A stretch of DNA of 64,000 bases, from the NCBI RefSeq assembly GCF_000004195.4, contig NC_030683.2, forward strand, positions 68,729,764-68,793,763, written 5' to 3'. Position 1 is the stretch's first letter. Every line of letters starts with the position of its first letter. The translations under genes were made by a program, and so were the position numbers. The notes beneath the pieces were generated by a model. It saw only the letters and a program-made list of their open reading frames with translations. It had not been told where the DNA came from and did no database searches. Positions 1-11,258 of the stretch are shown one piece after another. The DNA is from Xenopus tropicalis. Lineage: Eukaryota; Chordata; Amphibia; Anura; Pipidae.

Positions 1-1790
1 CCCAATTGTAATTCATTAATCTCTGTGCTAGGAATAAGATACATATTGTTAATCATAACTATCCATAAAAGCCGTTATATCAGGCCAAAGTACTATAAAT
101 CTTGAAAATAACACATATTCTAAATATAACAGCTCACAGCTGCAATCTGCTTACACCTACCTTTGCACCAGTTCATAAACAATTGACTGAATGGGTTAAG
201 GTAGAAGAGAATGTAATTATAGGTCTGACTTAAGGAACAACCTCTGTAAACAATTTCTGCATTTTCTTGTTTTGTTATTATTTGTAGTTGTACATAAAGT
301 AATGACAAGCACCCCTAGTTTTGCTAACATTTTTCCTCGTCTAAGATATATTTAATTAAAGGGATTGAAATCCATGCACCTCAAAGCTTTTAAATGTTTA
401 TTGTTGTACTTGAATAAATGTGCACATTTTGCAACCATAGGGTAGTACGTGAAGCACAGAAATAGTCATTTAAGTACACAGAATATTTAGGCTGTCATTT
501 TGGCTCTTCTGATGAATGTAATCAATTTTGTATTTCACAGTTTGATACGCTCTGTTATTTTTATTGATATTCCTACTGTGTGTTTTGCTACATTTTAGAC
601 TGTATGAACCTTTTTATATAATCTATTTATGAATGTAATAAATTTTTAGTTATGATCTGGATATTAAAATGGTGTGAAATGGAATTAAAAAATGAATTAG
701 TTTGTCAATTTAAAACCAATATATTAAAAAAATGTTGTTGGCGATTATAGAAGCAGACTAAACTCATAAGTCACCTAAATACTTAGTGGCAAGCAAATTA
801 TAAAAATAAAGGAACCCATGCAGTCTACCGCGTTTTTCAGCACTGAAAATGCCAGCGTAATTTGCAATGCCTGCAAAGTAGGTTGTGCCACTTCATCTTT
901 ATTGCTAAACTGCGTTCATGTTTTGCTCACACTAAATGGGGTGTATAAAATTACATCTTTATTATATCTAAAAATGTTATACTTGATAACCTATAATGAC
1001 TTGTGTTAGATTCTGGACTCAGTATTATAGAAGAGGTCCACAGCAGCTGGTAGTGGAACAAGCTTTACTTAGAACAAAACATGGCTGAACTGCCAACAAG
1101 TAGGGAGAAAGGAGGGGATAGACAGGCAATGCTAGGGGAAACAACTACCAGCAGGACAGGATGACACATATCAGTTTTTACATGTAACAGTGCCATCTAG
1201 TGATCATACATTAATAGTCAATACACAATAACTTAACCTACATACAAGAAATAAAATATTGTCCATGGCTTTAAAATTATGTTGTGAGCTAATGGTGGAG
1301 AAAACATTTTCCTAATGCATATCTTTATCAGAATTACATGAACTTTACTTCACAATGAAAGGAATAAATATTAAGGGGAGATTTACGAATAGACCAATTA
1401 GCATGCAGTATTATTAGAATATTTACAGGATGTAATTGCTGGAAGCCCATTATTCATAAAGCTCAAAAATTCAGCAATGACACTTCCCTTAGAGTCCTAT
1501 TAAAATGAACTTTGTACTCATTGTTAACGAAATTTGCATGTATCCAAAACAATCCCATTAGTTTTTGGACATTTAATTGATTTTTGCAGACCTAAGCCGT
1601 ATACCTCCCACTTAAAGCACAAATAATCAAGCAGAAATTAAACATATCACAATAAAACCAATTCACTGGAAAAGTGAGAGTATTTAAGGAAAAAGTGGAT
1701 AACCGGCAACAAGATGGATGAATTTTATCACAATAACTGATTTGACTTTGGCTTTATTTTAGATATATTTATGGCCCATTTTAAAGGGAT
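1..1790. other. AT-rich DNA without a recognised gene
   Basis: No reading frame here resembles a protein. AATAAA hexamers at 413-418 and 637-642 in AT-rich sequence would fit the 3' untranslated end of a gene lying to the left, but nothing else supports that. Around 1020-1210 a less AT-rich stretch may be a decayed repeat that I cannot name. Confidence 0.5.
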
Positions 1791-2342
1791 TCTGTATATT
1801 ACACTGTTCACATTGCAAATCATTTATTCTAATTTCATTTTTGAACTAATAAATTTATTTTTTTAGTTGTAATATTGGTGTGTAGGCAGCCATCTCAGTA
1901 CATTGTGCCTGTGTCTAAGCTTTCAGAAGGAGTCAGCACTACACATTAGAACTGCTTTCAGATAAGCTGTTTCTCCTGCTCCATATAACTGGAAGAGTCA
2001 TAAACCTGATTTTTATTATTGAGTGCTATTCTGATAACTACCGCTTTTAGCAATACATGTGTCAGGTAGCTGCTGTTATCTGCTGCTACTTTCCTGTTGT
2101 TCTGATGATCAGCTACTGGAGGGAGGGGAAGAGATGATATCACTCCAACTTGCAGCTCAGCAGTAAAGTATGATTGGAGTTTATCAGAGCACATGGCTGT
2201 GGGCACCTGGGAAAATAAGAATATGTCTTGTTCCATGTCAAATTTCAAAATCAAATGTTCAATTCAGGGTTCTGTTGGAGGAGCAATATCAACTTATGCA
2301 TCTTAAAAAAAAAAACGTTTTTCCGTTACCGAATCCCTTTAA
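1791..2342. mobile_element. T2-family MITE (TTAA, complete, old)
   Basis: Both ends carry the same inverted terminal motif: TTAAAGGGATTC on the left and GAATCCCTTTAA on the right, each bounded by TTAA. This is the signature of the T2 family of Xenopus (Kolobok-type DNA transposons, TTAA target site). Internal text such as GCACATGGCTGTGGGCACC recurs in the T2 fragment at 37250-37622. It is non-autonomous, with no transposase frame. The many differences between the two copies suggest an old insertion. Confidence 0.8.
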
Positions 2343-2829
2343 GGCTACAGAAAGCTTTTATAATGTAAATATTATGTCCCTAATTGCTTTACGTCAACTA
2401 AATTACACTCAAATGGGGGAATGTAATATGTATTACTAATGGAAAAAATGGTCACAATGGGAACAAAATGTCAGTTTGCAGCAAATTTTGGGTTTGTGCA
2501 ACAAAAAAAACAGATAATCCTTTGCATGTCTTAGGATAGTAACTTTGCATTTGTGAATTTATTTGTTTGTGCGAGTGTGCAGTGTATAATAAAGTTTCTT
2601 AACTTTTTTTCATGTTTAGACTCACTTCAAGCAGGTATTAAACATTCACAATGTAATAAATACGTACTGAACTATAGTTTCTATAGAAGTCAATGGGAGT
2701 TGCCATAGGCAAAGTCAAGCCATATTCTTGAACTCAAATGTTTCGTAAACTCAAAAAACAAGTTTTTAATTCCAACAAGTTTTCCTTATTAATAAATAAA
2801 CAAAAATATCTCCAGCTTTACTTATGGCC

Positions 2830-3330
2830 ACTTTAGGAGCCAAAAGGGTAGTTCTTTTTCCCTTACCACCAAAAAGGGGATTCAAGAACAAGTCAAAAGG
2901 GTTAATGAGATGGCCTCATATGTATGCGAATAGACCAAAGCACTACACTGATGAGTCCCAAGAAGGGAGAAATCAGCTATTATCCTGGCTTCAGCTTCAA
3001 ACCCAGTGGGTGAGCTTTAGCCTATAGGATAATTTTTTTTAGGAGCCTTAAATAATTTGTTCCCAGAATCTTTTTGGTCTATTTGCATACGTATGAGGCG
3101 GTCTCCTCAACCCTTTTGACTTGTTCTTGAATTCCCACTCCTGGCTCTACCTAAGCTGATTAAAAAATCCTGCACTACACTGATGAGCCCCAAGAAGGGA
3201 GAAACCGGTCTGTAGTTGGGAATCTGATCAGCTATTATCCTGGCTTCTGCTTTAAAAACCCAGTGGGTAGACTTCAGCTTATAGGATAAACCCATGTAAA
3301 AGGAATTTGTCACCAAAAAGGGGAAATGCT
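2830..3330. repeat. Composite foldback repeat with direct and inverted units
   Basis: A segment of about 65 bp at 2877-2940 returns inverted at 3075-3146; both contain AAGAACAAGTCAAAAGGGTT. A second segment, at 2941-3025, returns in direct orientation at 3172-3290, sharing CAGCTATTATCCTGGCTTC and CCCAGTGGGT. The short motif CACCAAAAAGGGGA marks both outer edges (2867 and 3311). I recognise the text as an interspersed Xenopus repeat but cannot name it. No coding capacity is seen. Confidence 0.65.
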
Positions 3331-4559
3331 AAGTAACAAAATTGTAGGAACAGAGATAGGCTCTCTCTCTGTTCCTTCAATTTTCTTATTAATAAATAAG
3401 CAATCATTTGATATGCAAGTTTATTTGATTTTGAAAGACAAATTCGAATAGTGATAAATACCCATAAACTGAATCCGCCTAATCTAATCTGCCTGAGAAT
3501 AATCACCATGCATTTTGTCAAATATGGTTTGTGAGTACCCACCTATCCTCTATTTATGGGTGTCTGCAGTGGGTTTGCTGAGCATCATAGTCTGTTTTAA
3601 TTTAGGTTGATCTTTAGGATCACATCTTTTTTTTTTTATTATTTTTTTAGTCTTTATTCTGTTTTTTTCATATTTAAATCCCTAGCTACAAAATCTAGAG
3701 TTTTTCCTTTGTAACATTCAGTAGTTAAATAAGAATACACAGTTGTTACATTTTTCAAAAAATATATATTAAATATATCTTCATACAAAACTACATATTT
3801 GAATGGATGTTTAAAATGATTTCTTACTACAAATACATTTTATGTTTAATATTGTTATGTCAGTATAATTTAAAGGACACAAGTTTCAGGGAAATATTTT
3901 AGTGCAGAAGACTAACTACATTAAAAAAATACTATAAAGATAAATCTTCGTTCACTGCTCTTTTCTGACAGCGACATTCATATACCAGTTTTTTTCAATA
4001 TAATAACGCACCCATTTTTTTTTTTCTAGTGGTACTGAAATGATCTCATTAATTAAAGGAATGTGTTAGCATTATTTTGTCTTTTGTTTTTTTTTTTTTT
4101 AAATTTAGTTTCCTTTTTTCCATTTCCCCTAATAGAAAGTTTTACACCAGAGCAAACTGGCGCTTGATTATACACAAATAACACTGTGAACCTTTTCATA
4201 ATATCTATTATTCCATTTAACTTCTGGTCCTTTTTATAGATTATATATAGCCTTAAAAGTTATAATATAAAGTTATAAAAGTTATAATATTTTGAAAGTT
4301 TTCTTAAAGTTTTGTGTAAGAAAAAAAGTAATATTAAATAAGTTAGGTCACTTCTAACATAAGGAACCCAGCATGCTGTCTGGCATGACTGGCAACTTGT
4401 GTAAAAAGCTTGTAGGAAACAGATGTGACTTTTTTTCTGCTTCAGTGGCATTTGTAAACATAAGAATAAATAAAGTACTAAAAATAAAAACTAGGATGCA
4501 CAAAAGGACAATGTCGGGGGACTATGGAAAGCCTATGTAACGTTCAGAAAAGAGTAGTC
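3331..4559. other. AT-rich DNA without a recognised feature
   Basis: Long A and T runs (for example 3629-3645 and 4011-4026) and no protein-like frame, inverted repeat or known family that I can see. Confidence 0.5.
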
Positions 4560-4830
4560 ACCAAGGGTAGAAAAGATTAATCATAAGGTGACTAATCTCC
4601 TCATGTGACATTGCTCTAAAACGTGCATTCAGCCTCACTTGAAGCTAGCTGATTTAGTTTAGACTCAGATCATGAGATCTACATACGGTAAGGGTAATCT
4701 GTTACTGTGGACAACTAATCTCCTCGAAAAGCCTTTCCACTGACAAAGGGAATTGGCAGTGAAAAGGCCTACGCCTCACTTCCGTTTTTCCGAAGGTTGA
4801 CAAGAGGTGGAGCAAGTCCCAATGATGCGC
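4560..4830. repeat. Diverged MITE of the GACTAATCTCC family
   Basis: GACTAATCTCCTCATG (4580) and AACTAATCTCCTCGAAAAG (4708) followed by GCCTACGCCTCACTTCCG and TTTTTCCGAAGG match a Xenopus MITE whose better copy is at 41757-41893. The ends are too decayed to define. Confidence 0.45.
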
Positions 4831-4854
4831 CTGTCAAGTGCTTTACAATTTTAC

Positions 4855-5045
4855 CAAATAGAAAAACACACACAGGGAAGACAACATTATAATAAATAAT
4901 AGTTAATTAATAAATAAGTGTAATATACAACAATTACTCTAAGTACCATTGCTTAACGGAATTCCTGCCCAGTGAAGCTTAGAGTCTAAGTGAGTGGATA
5001 CCATTCAGCCACAAGTAGGACTGCAAGGTGCACAAAGGTTTGGGC
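4855..5045 (-). repeat. L2 LINE 3'-tail remnant
   Basis: Text around 4966-5030 (CCTGCCCAGTGAAGCTTAGAGTCTAAGT) is a decayed form of the tail seen in the better L2 at 22380-22420 (CCTGCCCCATAGAGCTTACA). It is oriented so that the LINE reads on the minus strand. No coding part remains. Confidence 0.5.
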
Positions 5046-5053
5046 ATTGGTCC

Positions 5054-5440
5054 TTAAAGGGGACATATAGCATACATTTTCACAATGCAGTAAACTATAT
5101 AAAATAATGTAAAATTATTAGAAGGAGCCATTTTTATTTTAATACCTTTTGGGTCAAATGTGTCTGGATTAGCTTGAAAGCTGTGTTCGACCCACCCCTT
5201 TTGCTAATTTCCTGTCTAGAAGTCTCCAGTGTGTGACATAAGTAACAGAGCCGCATGCACTGAGGGAAAACTGGGCATGCAGAGGTGGGCAGTGCAGTCA
5301 CTCTCATGTAGATCTCCTTCCCTGCCCTGCATTCCCACACATCAGCCTGCCCTGTTTGTTTTCCCTACCCTTCTCTGACCTGCTCATTCCTCTCCCTCTC
5401 TGACCTGCTATGAGTAAAATAAAAATACAAACTGTTGTAT
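5054..5440. mobile_element. T2-like element, left part only
   Basis: It starts TTAAAGGGGACATATAGC at a TTAA. The following text (GCAGTAAACTATATAAAATAATG, then GGGCATGCAGAGGTGGGC) fits a long-armed palindromic T2 subfamily I know from Xenopus. The mirror-image right end is not present, so the copy is truncated near 5440. Confidence 0.6.
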
Positions 5441-6719
5441 AACTGAAATGTAGTCTGCTAGTAAAAGTCTTTTATTTTTTCTGGGGACAATGTGTAGCAG
5501 GTCCATACAATGGACAGTAAGAAATGGATGGGACAAGCAAAAAGTAAAGTAATTTGTCAGTACATTTAATGACCATTTTTGGCAAGAACTTTCTTATATA
5601 ATTTTCAACTACTTAAACAATAGTCAGTATGCCATTATAAAGAGTCCTCCAGAGGTAAATCTATTCTTGAACAATTCCCATCCATTCTGGTAAAACCTCT
5701 CCATGTGCAAAATATTGAGTCAATAATGGGATAAAAAATAAAAACCAAAAAAAAATAAAAACATCCAGGGAACTGGAGAGTATATGGACTTCCTGTAATG
5801 CAGAGCTATCTGAACATAAAGTTTCTGGATATGAGAAACCATACCTGTAGTATGAAGAAAGCCAAAAACACCGCTACACAAAAACAAGAACTATATGAAA
5901 TGCAGTCTCTGCTTCTTACTTTAATTTACTAATAACTGCTTCCCTACTAAGCTCTAAATATTTAAAAAAAAAAAACTATAGTGGATGCATAATAACTATT
6001 TATATATCTATTTTTTTAACTTTTATTATTATTATTAGTAATAATAATAATACTAATAATAATTCACGTTTATAATGGGCAGATACAAATTTTTTTTAAT
6101 GGGCACAAAAACTCCTTTGTACTTTTTAAGCATGGTTCCCTGTGCATCATGTGGTGCCTTGTGAGATATATTTTATATTAAACCTGCCTCATAAGTAGTT
6201 CAGGCTTTATATTTTGTTGTTACTTTGGCAATGTGATCATTTTCAGTTATTTTACTGTATGTGACAAACTAAGCAGAACAAAACTGACATCACTGTAAAC
6301 GTAACTATATAATTAGTATTATATTACTGCTACACAGGGAGAGGGTTATAATAAAAGCAGGATTTTTAAAATGATGGAGGTTCAAAATGTCCATTGCTAC
6401 TTCCAAATAAGTGCTATTCTCTGAGCTTTAAGTGCCATTTGCTCTTGTCTTGGTGAATGATTATAACGTTTGTGTTTTATATAAGATAGGAAATATAAAG
6501 AGAACAATGTTTCAGAGTGTTTAGGACTTTTGTTAGTAACAGCCTTTTACTTTAATATATAGCAAGACTCCCAGTTTTACTCAGCACAGTAAACAAATGT
6601 CATTTCTAGCTTTCAGTTAACAGTTTAAGTTTTAGGAAGCTAAAACTGGGTAAATACTGTATGTCTACTGTATATAAACTGGACAGATATCTTCCTGTTG
6701 GACCCACACTGGCAGCCAC
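5441..6719. other. AT-rich DNA with a short (TAA)n palindrome
   Basis: No gene is seen. At 6022-6063 an imperfect TTA/TAA repeat runs in and out of itself, so it can fold as a hairpin. Otherwise the sequence looks unique. Confidence 0.5.
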
Positions 6720-7035
6720 AGGGGCGGATTAATGCATAGGCTTACCCAGACTATAGCCTGTGCCAGGAATCCCCAACCCTTTTTACCTGTGAGCAACATT
6801 TAAATGTAAAAAGAGTTGGGGAGCAACACCGGCATGAAAAAAGTCCGGAGGGGCAAATAAAGGTTATGATTGCTTATTTCGTACCCTCTACGTCAACTGT
6901 CCCCCAGAGACTGTTAGTATACGTGGTTTTTGTGCAACCAAAACTTCCTTTAAGCTAGGAATTCAAAAATTAGCACCTGCTTTGGGGCCACTGGGAGCAA
7001 CATGTTGCATGTGAGCCACTGGTTAAGGATTAACC
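6720..7035. repeat. Interspersed repeat (CAGGAATCCCCAACC type)
   Basis: The text from AGGAATCCCCAACCC, through TGTAAAAAGAGTTGGGGAGC and GGGGCCACTGGGAGCAACATG, to GAGCCACTGGTT matches a high-copy Xenopus repeat that I recognise by wording but cannot name. It has no coding frame. The CAGGGGCGGATTAATG segment in front may belong to it or to a second repeat. Confidence 0.55.
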
Positions 7036-8095
7036 AGAGTGACCACATTTTAAGATTGTGACTGACATATTAAGATTAAGGCACAAAAGTTACAAGGAGA
7101 TAACATAGAAAACCAATCCATACTTTCCTATGCCACTTACATACTGACATAGCATATTCTTGTTACAGGTTTATATTTTATATGCCTTCTAAGCTTAAAT
7201 GTCTACAGTCAACAACGTCTTATGGAATTTCTGAAATAAATATAAAATAAATTGCTATGAATAGATAATAGAAAACAAATTGCCGGCAAGACATTCTCTA
7301 TGACAAACTATTTTTGATGGGAAAACTACATCCTGGCCCTGCCAAATGGGACAAAAGTATTTTTATATTTTAACAATGATCATTATGTCTCTTTCTTTTC
7401 AGACTGTTTTCTCTAGATTTCAGATTTGAAGGAAGACAATAGATGCTGATTTTTTTTTTCTAATCACAATGGCAGAGATCATGCAAATAAATACAGAGTT
7501 TATGGTTTCTAAAAAGAACAAATAAAATGGGATTTGTGTCAAAGCTCTGTGGAAAAGAAGAACGTCATATTCATTATGTGCAAGTTGGCATCACTGTGAA
7601 AAGGTGGCTTGAATACATTTTGCATTTGTTGTCTTAGCTTCATTTGCATTGGTAAGAAGTATCTGGAGTGGATCAGGAGACAGATGACAAGAGATCTCCT
7701 TATCTTTCATTCATATGCAGTGGGCTGATTAAATGTTTGCAAAAGAAAAAATAAAACAAAGAAAATAAATTAGTGAATCACTATAAAAGGGTGATATTTA
7801 CAAAGCTGCTAGACTAGGCTTATTGCAGCTAGTTGTACAGCCCAATGGTTTAATGTAATGATTTAAATAGAAAGTTCTACCTTACAATTAAAGCAGATCA
7901 TAAATGTTTAACTCTGTTTGTGACAGCTTCCACATTCAGATTATCAAAACATTTAATCAAAGTGCAAGGCCCAAAGTAGTTAAATCAGAGGATTAGTGCA
8001 ACCTTGAATTTGGGAAGGGATCTATGTCTCCCTTTAGGCCTTCTCTCTCTAACCAGTATAGTCCTTTTGCTTTGCTGGTTCACAAGTCCTATCCC
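7036..8095. other. AT-rich unique-looking DNA
   Basis: No gene, terminal repeat or known family was recognised. The stretch 7640-7740 is less simple in sequence and may be unique DNA. Confidence 0.45.
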
Positions 8096-8240
8096 ATTAA
8101 AAGCCATGTTCTAATATCTTGCACTGATGAGATCTAAGGAGATTGAAACAGGCTGTCTGCAAGTTTGGATACATGGCTCTCAACTATTAGGCAATCTTTG
8201 TGCTATAAACCAGTGGGTCTAGAAGCATAGCTCTCATAGA
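8096..8240. repeat. Diverged copy related to the 2.8-3.3 kb repeat
   Basis: CACTGATGAGATCTAAGG...GAAACAGGCTGTCTGCAAG and ATAAACCAGTGGGT parallel CACTGATGAGCCCCAAGAAG, GTCTGTAGTTGGGAATC and AACCCAGTGGGT at 3178-3268. The similarity is partial. Confidence 0.4.
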
Positions 8241-8347
8241 GGCAATTAAGGAATCATTTGCATGTCTCTGCCAATAATTCTTTATGTAAAGATTAAAGCC
8301 TCTCATTTTTGGTTTTAAGGCAATGCTATTTATATAGCATGGGGCAA

Positions 8348-8676
8348 GTGAATGTGCTCTGTTTTAAGAAGGTGCATATGTTACATTGTGAAGGGCTCTT
8401 TAGCCCTTCTCTCTCCAAGAATATGGTTCTTTTGCTTCACCACTTCCTTCTCTAGGCAGTCTATTTTGAACATGTATGCTAATTGTTTATGCATTTTTTT
8501 TTATATTACACTAGGTAGGATAATAAGGGTCTTAGTGTTAAAAATTAGCATATGTGTTCAAAATGGACTGCCAAGAAAAGGAAGTAGTGAAGCAAATGAT
8601 CCATACTGCTTGGGAAGAGAAGGGCTAAAGAGCCCTTCACAATGTAATACATGTACATTCAAAGAATACATTTGCT
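8348..8676. repeat. Foldback (inverted-repeat) element
   Basis: Left arm 8348-8500 and right arm 8525-8676 are reverse complements with scattered mismatches. Both arms contain TTGTGAAGGGCTCTTTAGCC in opposite orientation. The spacer is about 40 bp and AT-rich. A 17-bp direct repeat, TAGCTCTCATAGAGGCA, lies outside it at 8228-8244 and 8754-8770. No transposase is present. A related decayed arm may lie at 8040-8085. Confidence 0.75.
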
Positions 8677-8770
8677 AAAGAGAAATGTGGAATCAGATTA
8701 GCTTCAAACTGAATCTGAGCCATTAACAAGCAACATTTTTATTACATTCTTGGTAGCTCTCATAGAGGCA

Positions 8771-9570
8771 TTTTTTTGTAGGTACAGTAGGATGGCTCTT
8801 ATCTTACATTGTGTTCTACTGACCCACAGTTATTTAAATTGTTTTAGAAAGCAGTATTATGCCTTAGCAGATTGATAGTCATTTAAACTCCAGGTTATAA
8901 TAGTATTGAGTCTGAGTGATCCAGTTACAGTGTTGTAAGTGGAGCTTTCACTAAGATCTTTCCCTATTGAACCTTCAATGTGTGAGATATAAATAAAATA
9001 AATGCAGAATTTTATCTCAACACAGAGCAATGTTGCAGAGGAATTCCTTTTACTATAACAAAAAAATGTGATTATTAACTGTGCTGGCTGAATCAGGAGG
9101 TAGGCCACAATTTACAGCAAGTACCTGTATATTGTCATATCATCCACAAAATTCTACTGGTCACAGAGCCTACTCTTACAATATACGTTCACTGATATTA
9201 TTTCTTATGAACCATATAGCCTTGTGGCTATATAAAGAGGATATAAAACAGCCTCCCAGCAATCCAGTAAAAATAGTGACTGTCTATGGCATCTTCCAGC
9301 AACGCCTCTGCCATTTTGCCAGAACCCAGCCTGGGCCTGGTTTACAATGACTTTTCCCATGCTTCAGTAATAAATATATTAGATAGGGCATTCGTCACAA
9401 GAAACATGATTTAGCTTCATATTGCTGCTTATTCATATCATTGGTGGTGGCAGTGTCTGCTCTTGTGATATACATTCTTGCCACCAAAACAGTCTATTTT
9501 TACTGCAGATAAGGCTGTGTGAGACAGTTCATATAGATATCTTGTGCAGTTTAAAAAAGTAAATAAAAGT
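8771..9570. other. No recognised feature
   Basis: Several short open frames occur but none has a recognisable motif, and no repeat ends were found. Confidence 0.45.
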
Positions 9571-9731
9571 CAGCATCGGACTGGGGTGTGTGAGGCCCAC
9601 CAGACCTGCTACCCAAGGGGCCCCTGATGCCCACAGCGACAATTCTTGCAAGTGGGGATCGGTTCTGTGAAGGCAAGGCCCACAAAGGCCGGGACCCACC
9701 ATGTTTTTTCCCACCCACCCAGTCCAACGCT
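9571..9731. mobile_element. Small MITE with TCGGACTGG ends
   Basis: The left end AGCATCGGACTGGGGTG is mirrored by CACCCAGTCCAACGCT on the right. The interior is rich in GGCCCAC. This is a common Xenopus repeat in my recollection; its superfamily is not clear from this copy. Confidence 0.6.
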
Positions 9732-10572
9732 TATAAAAATCAATAAATATTTACTGTCCTAATGAAATTGCCTTACACACATGCTGTAAGAAAAATGTGA
9801 TCAATACTCCCATACTTACAATTTATTAAAGAAAAAGTTCAAGAAAATGTGAATGAAACAAACTCAAATGTTTTTCTTAGAGTCTTAGAGCTTGACAATT
9901 AAAAGTGCAAAATAGAAATGATTTTCTATGTTTTGTCATGATTTTTTTATCATGGATCACAGTTTTTTGTACAACTCAAAAATGTATACATTTGCATAAA
10001 TAATGATAATACACTCACTTTATGAACTGCAATGGTTAAAAAACAAAAAAAAATGCATGAATTATATTTAAGTAAAGAAATAGTTGAAGAACTAAATTCA
10101 TGATAATCTGGTACTGTATGTCTTTTTCCATTTTCTTCTGTGGAAGTTCAATTGCTTCTCTATTATCCACATCTCTTATACCTGGAACACACGGTTTTGT
10201 GCACTTTATTATTATAAAAATAAAGCAGAAAAAAATCTGATATCTCTCAGAAGTCTCACACATAAGAGGATTATAACAATAGATAAGAGTTTTTAAATCT
10301 TAGGTGATTTATTTTCACTTTAGAGCTGCAGTGTTTTCGCTGTCCTTGTATTAGGCAGGTAGTAATGTTCATTTAAATCACAATTGCAAGTCTCTCTATT
10401 TCTACTTGGCATTTTCTAAATATAAAGGACTTCAGCTATTTGTGTTATTTGACTTTTCATTCTCTACTTTCATTTTACTTTACAAAGTGGATAGAAACCT
10501 AATACTAATGCCAAATATAACTTTCATGTTTTTATTTTACCATGTTTTTCTTGTGTTGTATATAACCTATAC

Positions 10573-10577
<5 letters not shown>
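9732..10577. other. AT-rich DNA without a recognised feature
   Basis: No gene or repeat boundary was seen. Confidence 0.45.

Positions 10578-10634
<57 letters not shown>
10578..10634. repeat. (TA)n microsatellite
   Basis: Uninterrupted alternating T and A over about 57 bp. It produces spurious YI-repeat reading frames on both strands. Confidence 0.95.
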
Positions 10635-10638
<4 letters not shown>

Positions 10639-10699
10639 GAGTTTTATAGCATCATTCTCAAAAGGTAATTTATTTTCAAGGAACTGTATGCTGTTCATA

Positions 10700-10845
10700 A
10701 AAGCAGAAAGGTGGGCACCCAGGCACCCTAGGCAATCCAGCTGGCCACCTCCCCCACGTGTGCACAAAGGAGTGCATTCATGGGGATGTGGTGGTGTGTG
10801 CCATTGAGGGGGGCGAGAGCCTTGCCTAGAACCTCCCCACACCAT
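10700..10845. repeat. GC-richer repeat fragment (CCTAGGCA type)
   Basis: GGGCACCCAGGCACCCTAGG and GCCTTGCCTAGAACCTCCCC resemble the CCTAGGCAGGT-rich repeat at 32782-33030 and the piece at 15500-15790. The ends are not defined. Confidence 0.4.
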
Positions 10846-11063
10846 TGCAACTTTTATAGTTGTATGTAATATTCCTGATTGAACCCCCAATGGTTTTTGC
10901 ACACATCATTTTTTAATGGACTATTATATACACTATGCCCAGTTATGGATACTGATGGTACATAATGTTTTGACTGTTATTTACAAGTCCTTTGCTTTAT
11001 TGCACTGCCTAAAATAATTTAATGCATGCAGTATGCAATGCTCTATTTACTATACTGTATGTA

Positions 11064-11258
11064 CAGGTATGGGACCTGTTATTCAGAAAGCTTGGAACCT
11101 GGGGTTTTCTGTAATTTGAATCTTCATACCTCAAGTCTACTAAAATATCATGTAAACAGACCCAATTTATATCTTAGTTGTTATCAAATACAAGGTTCTG
11201 TTTTATTATTACAGAAGAAAAGGAAATAATTTTTAACATTTTGTATTATTTGATTTAT
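11064..11258 (+). mobile_element. TA-flanked MITE, left part (split)
   Basis: It starts CAGGTATGGGACCTG after a TA at 11062-11063. It then follows the consensus of the window's commonest MITE: CCTGGGGTTTTC, ATCAAATACAAGGTTCTG, TTTTATTATTACAG. It breaks off at about 11258, and the missing part resumes at 12777 beyond the LINE, so the LINE landed in it. Confidence 0.85.

Noticed and set aside
1..700. 3' untranslated region of a host gene
   Set aside because: Only AT-richness and two AATAAA hexamers support it, which is expected by chance in such DNA.
10406..10902. Frames ending or starting in a long Tyr-Ile repeat
   Set aside because: Translation of the (TA)n microsatellite.
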